From: Marispirochaeta aestuarii
Lineage (GTDB): Bacteria > Spirochaetota > Spirochaetia > JC444 > Marispirochaetaceae
Length of the DNA stretch: 57,455 nt
NCBI RefSeq assembly: GCF_002087085.1
Contig: NZ_MWQY01000023.1
Span: 1-57,455, forward strand
Direction: 5' to 3'
In this document: in pieces, positions 17,752 through 27,714 of the stretch
Numbering within the stretch: position 1 is the first letter of the stretch
Layout: the number at the start of each line of letters is the position of its first letter
The notes under the pieces: generated by a model
The model's input: the letters and a program-made list of their open reading frames with translations, nothing else
What the model was told of the DNA's origin: nothing
Databases searched by the model: none
Position numbers and translations under genes: made by a program

Positions 17752-18427
17752 CACAGAAGGACACAGAAAACTGCGCAGTTACGTTTTACGGGCTGCGCGG
17801 ATGAGCAATTTGCAGCGCCGTTCGTACAATGACCTGTTGCCCCGCTACTCCGTTCCGTACAGGGAGTCCGGGATATCCCTGAAGGAGATATTTCCCGCCG
17901 CTTCGAAGTATATCCTGGAAATAGGTTTCGGGATGGGGGAGGCGACAGTCCGTCTTGCCGGAGAGAATCCTGATTTTGGATATCTCGGTATCGAGGTACA
18001 TAAACCGGGGGTAGGGAAGGTATTGAGTGAAATCGAGCGCCTGTCCCTGGATAACCTCAGGATTATAAATCACGATGCGGTTGAGGTTCTCGAAAGCATG
18101 ATTCCCGATAAGAGTATTGACGGCGTCCATATCTTTTTTCCCGACCCCTGGCCCAAGAAGAAGCACCATAAACGCAGACTGATTCAGGGACCCTTTGTAG
18201 ACTTAATCGTTCCCAGGCTTATTCCCGGAGGCTACCTCTATATCTGCACCGACTGGGAGGAATATGCCGAACAAATCCTCTCCGTGTGCAGTCAGGCTGA
18301 AGGGCTGCAGAACGCATACGAAGGTTTTGCGGAACCTCAGCCGTGGAGGCCCCGCACAAAGTTTGAATCCAGGGGACTGGATAAATCCCATCGTATTCGG
18401 GAAGTGTATTTTACAAAAACCACTTGA
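17735..18427 (+). CDS. trmB: tRNA (guanine-N7)-methyltransferase
   Basis: A 230-residue SAM-dependent enzyme that makes m7G46 in tRNA. The SAM motif is LEIGFGMGEATVRLA, followed by YLGIEVHKPGV, then the family-specific FFPDPWPKKKHHKRRLI and the late TKFESRGL. The start is placed at ATG 17735, overlapping the end of ptsP by 17 bp; an open frame exists upstream but adds sequence unlike the family. Translational coupling to ptsP is likely. Confidence 0.93.
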   Translation: MKQTDNTEGHRKLRSYVLRAARMSNLQRRSYNDLLPRYSVPYRESGISLKEIFPAASKYILEIGFGMGEATVRLAGENPDFGYLGIEVHKPGVGKVLSEIERLSLDNLRIINHDAVEVLESMIPDKSIDGVHIFFPDPWPKKKHHKRRLIQGPFVDLIVPRLIPGGYLYICTDWEEYAEQILSVCSQAEGLQNAYEGFAEPQPWRPRTKFESRGLDKSHRIREVYFTKTT

Positions 18428-18491
18428 AATTTCTCTATATTTATACGATTATGACGTATCTTTATGCATTTCTGGGATTTCCGGAGGAGTA

Positions 18492-19844
18492 ATGAAACAG
18501 GACTGGCTGGAAAAGTTTGCGGGCAAGGCACAGGCTAATACCAAGATACCCCTCGATTTTTATGAAAAGTTCAACGTAAAACGGGGACTTCGTAACGCTG
18601 ACGGAACTGGTGTTCTGGTCGGCTTGACGGAGATAGGCGATGTTCATGGTTATATCATGGACGAAGGCGATAAAATCCCGGTGGAAGGACGTCTCAGATA
18701 CCGCGGAATCGATGTTGTCGATCTTGTCCGGGGTTTCCAGAACGAAAAACGCTTTGGTTTTGAGGAAACGGCGTTTCTGCTGATTTTCGGTTCATTACCC
18801 AACAAAAGCGAACTCGAATCCTTCGGAAAGCTGATTAACGAATCGAGCTTCCTGCCGGTAAATTTTACCGAGGATAACATCCTTAAAGCACCGAGCCAGG
18901 ACATAATGAACAAGATGGCCAGAAGTGTGCTTGTAGCCTACAGCTACGACGCAGCGGCAGAGGACTACTCTGTTGCCAATACCTTACGTCAGTGTATTAC
19001 CCTTATCGCCCAGCTTCCGATTTTTGCTGCCTACGGCTACCAGGCCCGGCGGCACAATTTCTACAACGAGAGTCTGTATATCCATAATCCGAATCCGGAA
19101 CTATCCACAGCGGAAAACATGCTCCAGATGATCCGGCCGGACCAGACTTACAGTCAACTGGAAGCTGACTTGCTTGACCTGAGTCTTGTTCTTCACGCCG
19201 AACACGGTGGAGGTAACAACTCAGCATTTACCGTACATGTGGTCTCCTCCGCCGAAACAGACACCTATTCCACCATGGCTGCAGCAATCGGTTCCCTGAA
19301 AGGTGCAAAGCACGGCGGCGCCAATATCAAGGTCATGGGAATGATGGAGGACATCAAGGCGAATGTAAAGGATTGGAGCAGTGAGACTGAAGTCGGCAAT
19401 TATCTGAAAAAGATCCTCAACCGCGAGGCCTATGATAAATCCGGCCTGATTTACGGTATAGGCCATGCGGTCTACACCCTCTCGGATCCCAGGGCCGTGC
19501 TGCTTCGTGAGCGGGCTGAATTGCTTGCCCGGGAAAAAAACCACGAAGAGGAATTCAATCTGTACTCGATGATTGAAAAACTCGCGCCCAGGGTTTTTCA
19601 GGAGGTAAAAAACTCCGACAAGGTCGTTTCCCCCAACGTGGATTTTTTCTCAGGCTTTGTTTACAGCATGCTCAACATTCCCTTTGAGCTGTATACCCCT
19701 CTCTTTGCTATCTCCAGGATAGCCGGCTGGAGCGCTCACCGAATGGAGGAGCTGATCAGTGGCGGCAGAATAATTCGCCCCGCCTACAAGAGCATAGTGA
19801 GGCCAAGGAATTATATTCCCCTGGACGCGAGAGAGAACGACTGA
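18492..19844 (+). CDS. gltA: Citrate synthase
   Basis: A 450-residue citrate synthase condensing oxaloacetate and acetyl-CoA. Active-site blocks are LHAEHGGGNNS (His of the HxxxH-like site), GAKHGGAN, and YGIGHAVYTLSDPRA; the C-terminal arginine region GWSAHRMEEL is present. Start ATG 18492 has GGAGGAG 5 bp upstream. It is slightly longer than the usual 430 residues and has an insertion in the small domain. No other TCA-cycle gene lies nearby, so it may feed an incomplete cycle or glutamate synthesis. Confidence 0.92.
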   Translation: MKQDWLEKFAGKAQANTKIPLDFYEKFNVKRGLRNADGTGVLVGLTEIGDVHGYIMDEGDKIPVEGRLRYRGIDVVDLVRGFQNEKRFGFEETAFLLIFGSLPNKSELESFGKLINESSFLPVNFTEDNILKAPSQDIMNKMARSVLVAYSYDAAAEDYSVANTLRQCITLIAQLPIFAAYGYQARRHNFYNESLYIHNPNPELSTAENMLQMIRPDQTYSQLEADLLDLSLVLHAEHGGGNNSAFTVHVVSSAETDTYSTMAAAIGSLKGAKHGGANIKVMGMMEDIKANVKDWSSETEVGNYLKKILNREAYDKSGLIYGIGHAVYTLSDPRAVLLRERAELLAREKNHEEEFNLYSMIEKLAPRVFQEVKNSDKVVSPNVDFFSGFVYSMLNIPFELYTPLFAISRIAGWSAHRMEELISGGRIIRPAYKSIVRPRNYIPLDAREND

Positions 19845-19886
19845 TAGAACAAAAAAAACAGATTCAATTTTTGTTTAAAATACAAC

Positions 19887-19938
19887 GGGCTGTCCGAGAT
19901 TGAGGGTTCACCTCACATTCTCAGACAGCCCCTTTTTT
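19887..19938 (+). terminator. Intrinsic terminator after citrate synthase
   Basis: GGGCTGTC...GAGG pairs with CCTC...GACAGCCC around loop GTTCA, followed by CTTTTTTG. The long stem has two internal mismatches. It separates gltA from the convergent EF-G gene and may also act leftward. Confidence 0.75.
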
Positions 19939-19975
19939 GTAAAAAGGATTCCAATTGTTATCCGGCGGAAAGACC

Positions 19976-22057
19976 CTATTCCTCTGCAGCTTTGAGGCTC
20001 TGGGCTTCCTGGATTACCAGGTCAGCTACCCGTCCTGAAATCGGACTGTAATGGTCGAATTCCATTTCGAAGGAGCCGGTACCGGAAGTCATGGATTTCA
20101 GATCAATGGCGTAGCGCAGCATTTCAGCCTGGGGAACCTCCGCATCAACCTCGTTGATGCCTCCTCCCAGGGACTCCTGTCCCAGGACCCTTCCCCGGCG
20201 GGAAGACAGATCGGAAAGTATATCCCCCAGGTACTGTTCGTCCACGAACACCCGCAGTTTCATGACCGGCTCCAGCAGTACCACCCCGGCTTTTTCCAGG
20301 GAACTCTTGAGGGCGCCCTTGGCTGCAAGTTTGAAGGCCATTTCAGATGAATCTACGGGGTGTTCCTTGCCGTCGATAATGTGGGCTTCGATGTCCACAA
20401 GAGGATATCCTGCCAGGTAACCTTCTTCCATGCCTTCGAGAATACCCTTTTCTATACCGGGCATATATCCTTTGGAGATTGAACCACCCTTGATATCGTT
20501 ATAGAACTCCATGTACTTGCCCCGTTCGATGGGACCGATATCCATGACAACCCGGCCGTACTGCCCGTGACCGCCGGACTGCTTCTTGTGAGTGTATTCG
20601 GCGCCGGCCTTCCTGGTAATGGTTTCCCGATATGCGACTCTGGGAACCTTGGTCTCGATTTCGATTTTCTGCTTCTCTTTAATCTTATCGAGAATCATGT
20701 TGATATGGAGCTCGCCCATCCCTGAGATAACCGTCTCATGGGTTTCTTTATCGTAGGTAACCTGAAAGGTCAGGTCTTCTTCCGCCGCCCGGTGCAGAGA
20801 AGCGTTCAGTTTGTCTTCCTCTTTCTTGCTTGCCGCGCTTATGGCAAGCGAGAAGACCGGCTGCGGCAGGTGCAGTCTATCGAATTTACAGAAGGTGTCG
20901 GGCGTACAGAAGCTTGTATTGGTCTGAAAACCCTCGACCTTTGTAACGACACCCAGGTCTCCGGCTCTGAGCTCCTTGGTTTCTACAAGTTTCTTTCCGA
21001 CGGTTTTGTAGAGCTTGGAAATACGCTCTTTTTTTCCTGTGTCGCAGTTCAGGATTTCACTGTCCGCAACAAGAATTCCGCCGATTACCTTGATGAAGGA
21101 GAGCTTTCCGGAGAACTGATCGATGGAAGTCCGGAACACCATGCCGGCCAGGGGACCCTGATCGGAGATGTCAACCTTGATCTCATTCTTATCCTTGTCC
21201 TGAGCCAGTTCGGGGATGCCGGAAGGAGACGGGGTTATATTACTGATAAAATTCAGCAGTGAAACGACACCGTTATTATTCAGGGCAGAACCGCACAGGG
21301 TCGGGACGATCTTGTTCTCCCGCAGGCCTTCGATAAGACCCTTTCGAATTTCGTCGGGACTTAGGGTCCCTTCCTCGAAGTACTTTTCCATCAGCGAGTC
21401 TTCGCCTTCTGCCGCACTTTCGATGAGGGTAAGGCGATATTCTTCAACCATTTCGTTGTACTGTTCGGGGATGTCGACGGGCTGGTCTTTTTCCGCACCG
21501 TCGTGCATCATATACGCCTTGTTTTCAATCAGGTTGATAATGCCCTTGTATTCGCCGCCGTCCATCATGGGAATGGTGACCGGGACAAAGGTCATCTTGA
21601 ACTTTTCCTTCAAATCGTTAAAGACATGTTCAAAATCAGCTCTATCACGGTCCAGACGGTTTATAAAGCAAAAACGAGGTTTGTTGCGCTGGTCAAGGCG
21701 CCGCCAGAGTTTGATTGTCTCGATCTGGACTCCGTCACGGCCGTCTACCACCATCAAAGCGCTCTCGGCGCAGCGAAATGCGGCAACTACCTCTCCAATA
21801 AAATCTGAGGAACCGGGAGTATCGAGCAGATTGACCTGGTGATCGTTCCAGGTACAGCTGGAAAGGGTGGTGTGAATCGATATTCCCCGGGCAACCTCCT
21901 CTTCGGTGTAGTCGCTTACAGTTTTTCCCGATTCAACGGGTTCTGCCCGATCGATAACCCCCGAGTTGAACAGCAATTGTTCTAACAAGGTGGTTTTACC
22001 AGTGCTTCCGTGGCCGACCAGGGCGATGTTGCGGATATCAGCAGTGGAAAAACTCAT
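19976..22057 (-). CDS. EF-G paralogue, type II-like translational GTPase
   Basis: A 693-residue five-domain EF-G homologue. G1 is GHGSTGKTT, G2 lies in ARGISIHTT, G3 is DTPGSSDF (Gly-Ser-Ser where classical EF-G has GHV), G4 is NRLDRDRADF, and domain IV has GGHGQYGRVVMDIGP. The altered switch II (no PGH histidine) and GHGSTGKT resemble the EF-G II class of uncertain role rather than the main translocase. The start is ATG 22057 with GAGGAG just upstream. Its own promoter (22099-22127) lies between it and the other EF-G gene. Confidence 0.85.
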   Translation of the reverse strand: MSFSTADIRNIALVGHGSTGKTTLLEQLLFNSGVIDRAEPVESGKTVSDYTEEEVARGISIHTTLSSCTWNDHQVNLLDTPGSSDFIGEVVAAFRCAESALMVVDGRDGVQIETIKLWRRLDQRNKPRFCFINRLDRDRADFEHVFNDLKEKFKMTFVPVTIPMMDGGEYKGIINLIENKAYMMHDGAEKDQPVDIPEQYNEMVEEYRLTLIESAAEGEDSLMEKYFEEGTLSPDEIRKGLIEGLRENKIVPTLCGSALNNNGVVSLLNFISNITPSPSGIPELAQDKDKNEIKVDISDQGPLAGMVFRTSIDQFSGKLSFIKVIGGILVADSEILNCDTGKKERISKLYKTVGKKLVETKELRAGDLGVVTKVEGFQTNTSFCTPDTFCKFDRLHLPQPVFSLAISAASKKEEDKLNASLHRAAEEDLTFQVTYDKETHETVISGMGELHINMILDKIKEKQKIEIETKVPRVAYRETITRKAGAEYTHKKQSGGHGQYGRVVMDIGPIERGKYMEFYNDIKGGSISKGYMPGIEKGILEGMEEGYLAGYPLVDIEAHIIDGKEHPVDSSEMAFKLAAKGALKSSLEKAGVVLLEPVMKLRVFVDEQYLGDILSDLSSRRGRVLGQESLGGGINEVDAEVPQAEMLRYAIDLKSMTSGTGSFEMEFDHYSPISGRVADLVIQEAQSLKAAEE

Positions 22058-22098
22058 TCTGTCTCCTCGCAATGTTGAGATATAAATATGCGAGTAAT

Positions 22099-22127
22099 AG
22101 AATAGCCCCAGCCATGGGAGATGTCAA
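22099..22127 (-). promoter_or_regulatory. Promoter of the EF-G II-like gene
   Basis: On the minus strand: TTGACA (22122-22127), a 17-bp spacer, and TATTCT (22099-22104), about 42 bp before the start at 22057. A short stem CCCGG/CCGGG (22141-22155) lies just before it, after the upstream EF-G stop, and could be a weak terminator. Confidence 0.65.
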
Positions 22128-22163
22128 CAAAAAGCTGGGGCCCGGAAGTGCCGGGGACTTCTT

Positions 22164-24197
22164 TTAACCGAGTCCGCCGCTTTTCTGCTGAAAATGAGAG
22201 AACTCCATGGCAAAGGTTCCGCGTCCCTGGGTAATGCTCCTGAGGGCTGTGGAGTAACCGAACATGTTAGCCAGGGGAACCTGTGCCCGCACATGCTCAA
22301 TGGCGCTCCGGGATTCCAGACTGTTGATGATCCCCCCACGGGTGGTGAGGTGGTTGATGACTTCTCCGACAAAATCCTTGGGGCACATAACGTCCACCGT
22401 CATGACCGGTTCAAGGAGTACCGGAGATGCGGCACGGCAGGCGTTATCGAAACCCATTGCACCGGCGGCTTCGTATGCCAGGGCGGAGGCCCGCATTTCG
22501 TCATATTTGACTCCCACTAAACTGGCCTTCACATCGTAGCAGGGGTAACCGTACATGATTCCCGATGTGAAGGAGTTGACCACGCCCCGTTCCACAGCTT
22601 CAAGAAGTTCCTTCGGAAGATCAGATTTGCCGATTTCCGAATGAAAGGAGTTCCCTGAGCCGCGTTCGGCGGGTTCGACCTTCAGGGTGATGGAGGCAAA
22701 GTTTTCCTTGCCCGCCAGAATCTTCTGGTAGACCTCTGTATGCTCCCTGACCGCCGATACGGATTCCCGGTAGGTCACCTGGGGGTTTCCGATACGGGCG
22801 TCGACGTTGAAGTCCTCGGTTATGCGGGTTACCAGTACATCCAGGTGAAGTTCCCCCATACCTGAAATTATAAGCTGACCGGTTTCGTTATCCTCTTTCA
22901 CCAGAAAGGTCGGATCCTCTTTCTGCAGAAGTTCCAGGATTTCCCTCAGTTTTTTTGCTTCGGAAATACTCTTGGGCTCAATGGCCACATCTATGACCGG
23001 CATGGGGAACTGCATCTGTTCCAGAAGAACCTGATGCCCTTCAGAACCCAGAGTGTCTCCGGTCTGAGAGAACTTGCAGCCGATGACAACGGCGATATCT
23101 CCCGCGGAAACCTCATCCAGAGCTTCGCTGCGGTTGGAGTGCATTCGCAGCAGACGGTTGACCCGTTCCTTCTTCTTTTTGTTGATATTATACACCGCAG
23201 AGCCCTTCTTGATGCTTCCGGAGTACATGCGGATGAAGGTAAGGCTCCCGGCTTCGCGGTCTGTCTGAATCTTGAATACCAGTCCCAGAGGCGGACCCTT
23301 GGGGTCGCAGGGGATCTGAACCTGTTCTTCGTTCTTTACTGCAATCCCCGTGGGAGGTACCACCTCGTAAGGTGCAGGCAGAAGATTGAGAACGGCATCC
23401 AGAAGGGGCTGGACCCCGATATTCTTGTAGGAGGCCCCGCAGAAAACAGGCACCAGGGCCTGGCTTATTGTTGCCTTTCGCAGGGTGGAGAGAATCAGTT
23501 CGTCGGGTACCTGAGCTCCTTCAAGGTACAGATCCGTTATCTCCTCGCTGTGGGCGGACAGAACGTCAATCAGCTGCTCCCGGTAACTTTCCGCCTGTTC
23601 CCGGAGTTCTTCCCGGATGGGGCTGAACTCCATCTCCCGGCCCTGGGTCTCCTGGTCCCAGTGAATCTCCCGCATCTCGATCAGGTCTATGACCCCGCTG
23701 AAGGCGGATTCGGCGCCGATTGGAAGCTGCAGGGGCAGGGGATCAGCCTTCAGCTTCTTTTTCATCTCCTCGATAACCGAATAGAAATCCGCGCCGATGC
23801 GGTCCATCTTGTTGACGTAGGCTATGCGGGGAACATGATAATGGTCCGCCTGGTGCCAGACGGTTTCGGACTGGGGTTCCACCCCGCCGACGGCGCAGAA
23901 TATACCCACCGCTCCATCCAGAACCCGCAGGGAACGTTCCACCTCGGCGGTAAAGTCGACATGGCCGGGGGTGTCGATAATATTGATCTGGGTCTCTTTC
24001 CAGAAACAGCTTGTGGCAGCGGACGTAATGGTAATCCCGCGGTTCTGCTCCTGGGTCATCCAGTCCATGGTGGCTTCGCCGTCGTCGACCTCGCCGATGC
24101 GGTGACTCTTTCCTGTATAGTACAGGATTCGCTCCGTGGTAGTCGTTTTTCCCGCATCAATATGGGCGATTATTCCTATGTTGCGCATGTTCTGCAT
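22164..24197 (-). CDS. fusA: Elongation factor G (spirochaete-type)
   Basis: A 677-residue EF-G. G1 is [10 protein letters not shown]2 is [12 protein letters not shown]3 is DTPGHVDF, G4 is [10 protein letters not shown], and domain II-V blocks include GMGELHLDV and the PVLLEPVM segment. Classical switch II is intact, so GTP hydrolysis on the ribosome is expected, in translocation or ribosome recycling. In Borrelia these two jobs are split between two EF-Gs; which job this one has cannot be told from sequence alone. Start ATG 24197 (MQNMRN) has GGGAGA about 12 bp upstream; ATG 24188 is the other option. Confidence 0.9.
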   Translation of the reverse strand: MQNMRNIGIIAHIDAGKTTTTERILYYTGKSHRIGEVDDGEATMDWMTQEQNRGITITSAATSCFWKETQINIIDTPGHVDFTAEVERSLRVLDGAVGIFCAVGGVEPQSETVWHQADHYHVPRIAYVNKMDRIGADFYSVIEEMKKKLKADPLPLQLPIGAESAFSGVIDLIEMREIHWDQETQGREMEFSPIREELREQAESYREQLIDVLSAHSEEITDLYLEGAQVPDELILSTLRKATISQALVPVFCGASYKNIGVQPLLDAVLNLLPAPYEVVPPTGIAVKNEEQVQIPCDPKGPPLGLVFKIQTDREAGSLTFIRMYSGSIKKGSAVYNINKKKKERVNRLLRMHSNRSEALDEVSAGDIAVVIGCKFSQTGDTLGSEGHQVLLEQMQFPMPVIDVAIEPKSISEAKKLREILELLQKEDPTFLVKEDNETGQLIISGMGELHLDVLVTRITEDFNVDARIGNPQVTYRESVSAVREHTEVYQKILAGKENFASITLKVEPAERGSGNSFHSEIGKSDLPKELLEAVERGVVNSFTSGIMYGYPCYDVKASLVGVKYDEMRASALAYEAAGAMGFDNACRAASPVLLEPVMTVDVMCPKDFVGEVINHLTTRGGIINSLESRSAIEHVRAQVPLANMFGYSTALRSITQGRGTFAMEFSHFQQKSGGLG

Positions 24198-24285
24198 AGT
24201 ATGTATGTTTCTCCCGGTCTGCAAATTACTTCGAATAAAGAGATACTAACATAATGGTCTTATGTCGGAAAAGAGTCCGTCCCAG

Positions 24286-24313
24286 GATAAAAAAAACACC
24301 CCGCAGGGTGTTT
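24286..24313 (-). terminator. Intrinsic terminator of tRNA-Val
   Basis: AAACACCC (24294-24301), loop CGCA, GGGTGTTT (24306-24313). On the minus strand the stem is followed by eight or more T, so it ends the tRNA-Val transcript before fusA. Confidence 0.8.
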
Positions 24314-24321
24314 AAAAATTA

Positions 24322-24394
<73 letters not shown>

Positions 24395-24479
24395 GAAAGA
24401 CAAAAGGAAACTACCATGGAGGGCCGGAAAGTGTCAATAAGATTTTGCCGGCAAATGTGAATATTTTACCATCGCCGGA

Positions 24480-25277
24480 CTATGATCCGGATCCGAACTC
24501 TCGTTCCAGCTGATCAGAAAACCAGCCCTGCATGGCCTTTATCCGGTTGTAAAAGGAATCCTTCTTGGACTTCTCGATGCCGAAGAGGGAGGCGGAGTCC
24601 ACGCTTGATGCCCCGTAGAAGACAAGATTGTCCTCTTCAGGGATTATCAGCAGGTCCATACGGAAATTCTCAGGCCTCACTAGGGGCAGTATAAAATACC
24701 ACATGGTGGAGAGATTTCTGATCTGCATGAGAAAGCGGCCTTCCCGGTACAGGCAGCGGTTACGCACATAATTCCTGCCGAAGGTCAGGTCCTCCTGAAA
24801 GAGTATGTCCTCCTGCAGTTCAGGGATGGAATTGAACTGCCGATCGGGAAGGGCCTTCTTCGATCCCTCTTCCTCTACCCGGAAGACTTCGGTAAAGAGG
24901 GTCCTCATGCGTTCCCGGCTGGCGGAGTAGTATTCGATGCCGCTTAAGGATGATACACGGTTCAGTATATTGAAAATAGCGAGATCCCGCTCCTCTTTTT
25001 CCATTTCTGCAAGTGCAGGAGGAAGCTCCATTCTGAACAGGGCTTCAACCCCTATGGTGGAGTCCTGTCCCGAGAGGTCGTCAACAATCTCTTCACTCAA
25101 GGGGCCGAAGGGGAGGTACTGCAGATCCAGATCACCGTAGAAGTAACGTACCAGTTCACCTTCCTGCTGAAGATCTTCGGCCAGGTTCATGGGAAGTCCG
25201 GAGTCCGAAAAAAGTCCGTAGGTTCCGATTCCGAACAGCACAAGAACTGCTGAAATCAGGGATAAGATTCTTTTCAT
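24480..25277 (-). CDS. Secreted protein of unknown function (possibly DUF6675-like)
   Basis: A 265-residue protein with a signal peptide (MKRILSLISAVLVLFGIGTY). The mature part is acidic, alpha/beta, with a central ERDLAIFNILNRVSSLSGIEYYS segment and a C-terminal region with strands (NLVFYGASSVDSASLFGIEKS). I link it only loosely, from memory, to a spirochaete secreted family (DUF6675). Start ATG 25277 has AAGGAG upstream. It follows pdxT by 25 bp and is probably co-transcribed with pdxS-pdxT, though it has no evident B6 role. Confidence 0.6.
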   Translation of the reverse strand: MKRILSLISAVLVLFGIGTYGLFSDSGLPMNLAEDLQQEGELVRYFYGDLDLQYLPFGPLSEEIVDDLSGQDSTIGVEALFRMELPPALAEMEKEERDLAIFNILNRVSSLSGIEYYSASRERMRTLFTEVFRVEEEGSKKALPDRQFNSIPELQEDILFQEDLTFGRNYVRNRCLYREGRFLMQIRNLSTMWYFILPLVRPENFRMDLLIIPEEDNLVFYGASSVDSASLFGIEKSKKDSFYNRIKAMQGWFSDQLEREFGSGS

Positions 25278-25302
25278 GCGGGCGTCTCCTTGTTTTCGGT
25301 CG

Positions 25303-25941
25303 TCATGGGGCTCCGGTCTTTCGGCCCCGGTCTGCATCGTTCAGGGTCGGCACAGCCGGACCTTCTTCTTTTGCCCTTTCAACCAGGGAGAGAAAATAGC
25401 GGTGGAGCTCGAGGTTTTCCGTAAGTTCAGGGTGGAAGGAAGCCGCCAGGTACTTTTCCTGCTGAACGAGCACCGGGCAGTCTTCAAAACTGGCGAGAAC
25501 CTTTACCTCCGGGCCGACCTTTGCGATCCTGGGGGCGCGGATAAACACCCCGTGCAGGGGTCCCTGAAGCGGCAGGCTGTGTTCAAACTCGGCTTCAAAG
25601 CTGTCGATCTGTCGGCCGTAGGCGTTGCGTTCCACCGAAATGTCCAGAAGATTCAGTTTGAACTGCTCGCGGCCGACGATCTCCTTCGCCATGAGGATCA
25701 TTCCGGCACAGGTCCCGAAAACCGGCAGCCCCTGGTCAAGGCGCTCCTTAAGGGAGGCGTCAAGGCCAAAGTCCACCAGCAGTTTGCCGATGGTGGTACT
25801 TTCCCCGCCGGGAATAATCAGTCCGTCAATGGAGAGTACGTCGTCCCGGGTACGCACATATACCGGATCAAGCCCCAGGCGTTTCAGGTGTTCGCCGTGC
25901 TTATGAAAATCCCCCTGGAGGGCAAGTACACCTATTCTCAT
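25303..25941 (-). CDS. pdxT: Pyridoxal 5'-phosphate synthase glutaminase subunit
   Basis: A 212-residue class I glutamine amidotransferase of the R5P-dependent B6 pathway. It supplies ammonia to PdxS. Motifs: GVLALQGDF at the N-terminus, IIPGGESTT (oxyanion strand), the nucleophile elbow FGTCAGMI (Cys) and the His-Glu pair in SFHPELTE. All three catalytic residues are present. It lies 27 bp after pdxS on the same strand. The C-terminal 15 residues are a basic tail not typical of the family. Confidence 0.95.
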   Translation of the reverse strand: MRIGVLALQGDFHKHGEHLKRLGLDPVYVRTRDDVLSIDGLIIPGGESTTIGKLLVDFGLDASLKERLDQGLPVFGTCAGMILMAKEIVGREQFKLNLLDISVERNAYGRQIDSFEAEFEHSLPLQGPLHGVFIRAPRIAKVGPEVKVLASFEDCPVLVQQEKYLAASFHPELTENLELHRYFLSLVERAKEEGPAVPTLNDADRGRKTGAP

Positions 25942-25968
25942 CAGGCTCTCGTGATTCCCGGAGCCTGC

Positions 25969-26874
25969 TTACCAGCCTCTGCCGGCGATCCGCTTTTCCG
26001 GATCAAGTTCTTCCATACCGATACCGACCATGGGTTCCCCCAGATCGTAGGAGATCTCAGCCAGCTTTTTGGGGTCCTGGTAATAGGTTACCGCTTCCAC
26101 GATCGCTTTGGCCCTCTTGGCGGGGTTTCCGGATTTGAATATCCCGGAGCCCACAAAAACTGCTTCCGCACCGAGCTGCATCATCAATGCCGCATCTGCG
26201 GGGGTGGCTACACCGCCTGCGGAGAAGTTTGGTACCGGGAGTTTACCGCTCTCCGCGATTTCAACGATAAGATCATAGGGAGCACCCAAGTTCTTCGCCT
26301 CGGTCATGAGTTCTTCCCGGGGCAGTATTGTCAGGCGCCGTATGCCGTCCATGACGGTCCTCATGTGGCGTACGGCTTCCACTACATCTCCTGTTCCGGC
26401 TTCGCCCTTGGTCCGGATCATGGCGGCGCCTTCGCCGATGCGGCGCAGGGCCTCTCCCAGGTCACGGCAGCCGCATACGAAGGGCACCTTGAAGCTGTGC
26501 TTTTCCACGTGATAGGCATCGTCCGCGGGGGTCAGAACCTCGCTTTCGTCGATAAAATCTACCCCCAGGGCTTCGAGGATCCGGGCTTCCACAAAGTGAC
26601 CGATACGGCACTTTGCCATAACGGGGATGGATACCGCTTCCTGAATCCCCTGAATCATCTTGGGGTCAGACATACGGGCGACACCGCCGGTGGTACGGAT
26701 ATCCGCGGGCACCCTTTCAAGGGCCATTACCGCCGCAGCGCCGGCGTCCTCCGCTATTTTTGCATGGTCGGGGGTAACGACGTCCATTATGACGCCGCCT
26801 TTGAGCATCTCCGCCAGGCCTACCTTGTTCCGCCATGTTGCCTGCTGTCTGCTCGACCAGTTTTGTTCAGCCAT
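25969..26874 (-). CDS. pdxS: Pyridoxal 5'-phosphate synthase synthase subunit
   Basis: A 301-residue TIM-barrel protein that builds PLP from ribose 5-phosphate, glyceraldehyde 3-phosphate and ammonia. Diagnostic blocks: [20 protein letters not shown] with catalytic Lys, the second Lys in [24 protein letters not shown], and RTKGEAGTG. Very highly conserved and of normal length. It heads the pdxS-pdxT pair and is divergent from yggS, whose product handles free PLP, so the gap 26875-27017 is a B6 control region. Confidence 0.97.
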   Translation of the reverse strand: MAEQNWSSRQQATWRNKVGLAEMLKGGVIMDVVTPDHAKIAEDAGAAAVMALERVPADIRTTGGVARMSDPKMIQGIQEAVSIPVMAKCRIGHFVEARILEALGVDFIDESEVLTPADDAYHVEKHSFKVPFVCGCRDLGEALRRIGEGAAMIRTKGEAGTGDVVEAVRHMRTVMDGIRRLTILPREELMTEAKNLGAPYDLIVEIAESGKLPVPNFSAGGVATPADAALMMQLGAEAVFVGSGIFKSGNPAKRAKAIVEAVTYYQDPKKLAEISYDLGEPMVGIGMEELDPEKRIAGRGW

Positions 26875-26900
26875 TTATTCGTCCTCTGTTCTATGGGAAT

Positions 26901-26912
26901 CAGCAATTGCTG
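26901..26912. promoter_or_regulatory. 12-bp palindrome in the pdxS leader
   Basis: CAGCAATTGCTG is a perfect palindrome between the putative pdxS promoter (26933-26961) and the pdxS start. It could be an operator for a dimeric regulator or a transcript feature. No PdxR-type regulator is encoded nearby. Confidence 0.3.
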
Positions 26913-26932
26913 TACTATAATAATTCTAGGTC

Positions 26933-26961
26933 AAAATAGGTCAGAAGGAATGAAAAGTCAA
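26933..26961 (-). promoter_or_regulatory. Putative pdxST promoter
   Basis: On the minus strand: TTGACT (26956-26961), 17-bp spacer, TATTTT (26933-26938). The start of transcription would be near 26926, giving a leader of about 50 nt. Confidence 0.5.
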
Positions 26962-27017
26962 GAAGCTCAGGTCGTGCTCCTCTTTTCTCTGCCTGCAGAT
27001 ACTGCTACAATTGCAGG

Positions 27018-27698
27018 GTGATTCAGAAGAACCTGGAAAGAATAGAAGAACGGCTTGAAGCAGCCTGTATTCGGGCCGGCCGCAGGCGGGAAGATCTGCG
27101 CCTGATGGCGGTTTCCAAGACCCAGCCGGTGGAGAAGATTCAGGAAGCCTACGATGCCGGATTGCGGCTCTTCGGCGAGAACCGGGTTTTCGAAGCAGCT
27201 GAAAAGTTCGGCGGCCGGTTCCCGGAGGCTGAACTTCATCTTATAGGTCACATTCAGCGCAATAAGGCACAGAAAGCCGTGGAAATCGCTGAGTGCATCC
27301 AGTCCGTCGATGCCCTTCGCACAGTGAATGCCCTGGACAGGTATGCGGCGGAGATTGACAGAAAAGTCGCCGTGCTCATAGAGGTCAATACCGGAGGTGA
27401 AGTCGCCAAGCAGGGAGTACGGGGCGAGGGAGAGCTCCGTTCCCTGATCGATACAATTCTCGAGAGCCGGTACCTGGAACTCCGTGGACTGATGACCATG
27501 GCACCCTTTACAGATGAGGTCGCTGTTCTGAGGCGCTGCTTTCATTCTCTGCATACCCTCCGGCAGAAATTTTCGGAAAGCTACGGGAACAGCCATTTTG
27601 AGGTACTCTCCATGGGCATGACCAACGATTTCGAGATCGCCGTGGAAGAGGGGTCCAGCCTGGTCCGGATCGGCACCGCCCTGTTCGGGACACGCTAA
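27018..27698 (+). CDS. yggS: PLP-binding homeostasis protein, YggS/PROSC family
   Basis: A 226-residue fold-type III barrel that binds pyridoxal phosphate and keeps its free level low. The PLP lysine is in LMAVSKTQP; other family blocks are FGENRVFEA, HLIGHIQRNK, GLMTMAPF, and LSMGMTNDFEIAVEEGSSLVRIG. The start is GTG 27018 with only GCAGGG before it, so the start is weakly supported; no better one was seen. It is divergent from pdxST. Confidence 0.93.
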   Translation: MIQKNLERIEERLEAACIRAGRRREDLRLMAVSKTQPVEKIQEAYDAGLRLFGENRVFEAAEKFGGRFPEAELHLIGHIQRNKAQKAVEIAECIQSVDALRTVNALDRYAAEIDRKVAVLIEVNTGGEVAKQGVRGEGELRSLIDTILESRYLELRGLMTMAPFTDEVAVLRRCFHSLHTLRQKFSESYGNSHFEVLSMGMTNDFEIAVEEGSSLVRIGTALFGTR

Positions 27699-27714
27699 GC
27701 GTGCGGAGGGAGCT

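Noticed and set aside
23034-24254. 406-codon open frame on the plus strand
   Set aside because: Antisense to fusA, with no motif.
25276-27021. 581-codon open frame on the plus strand
   Set aside because: Runs antisense across both pdxT and pdxS, which are certain genes.
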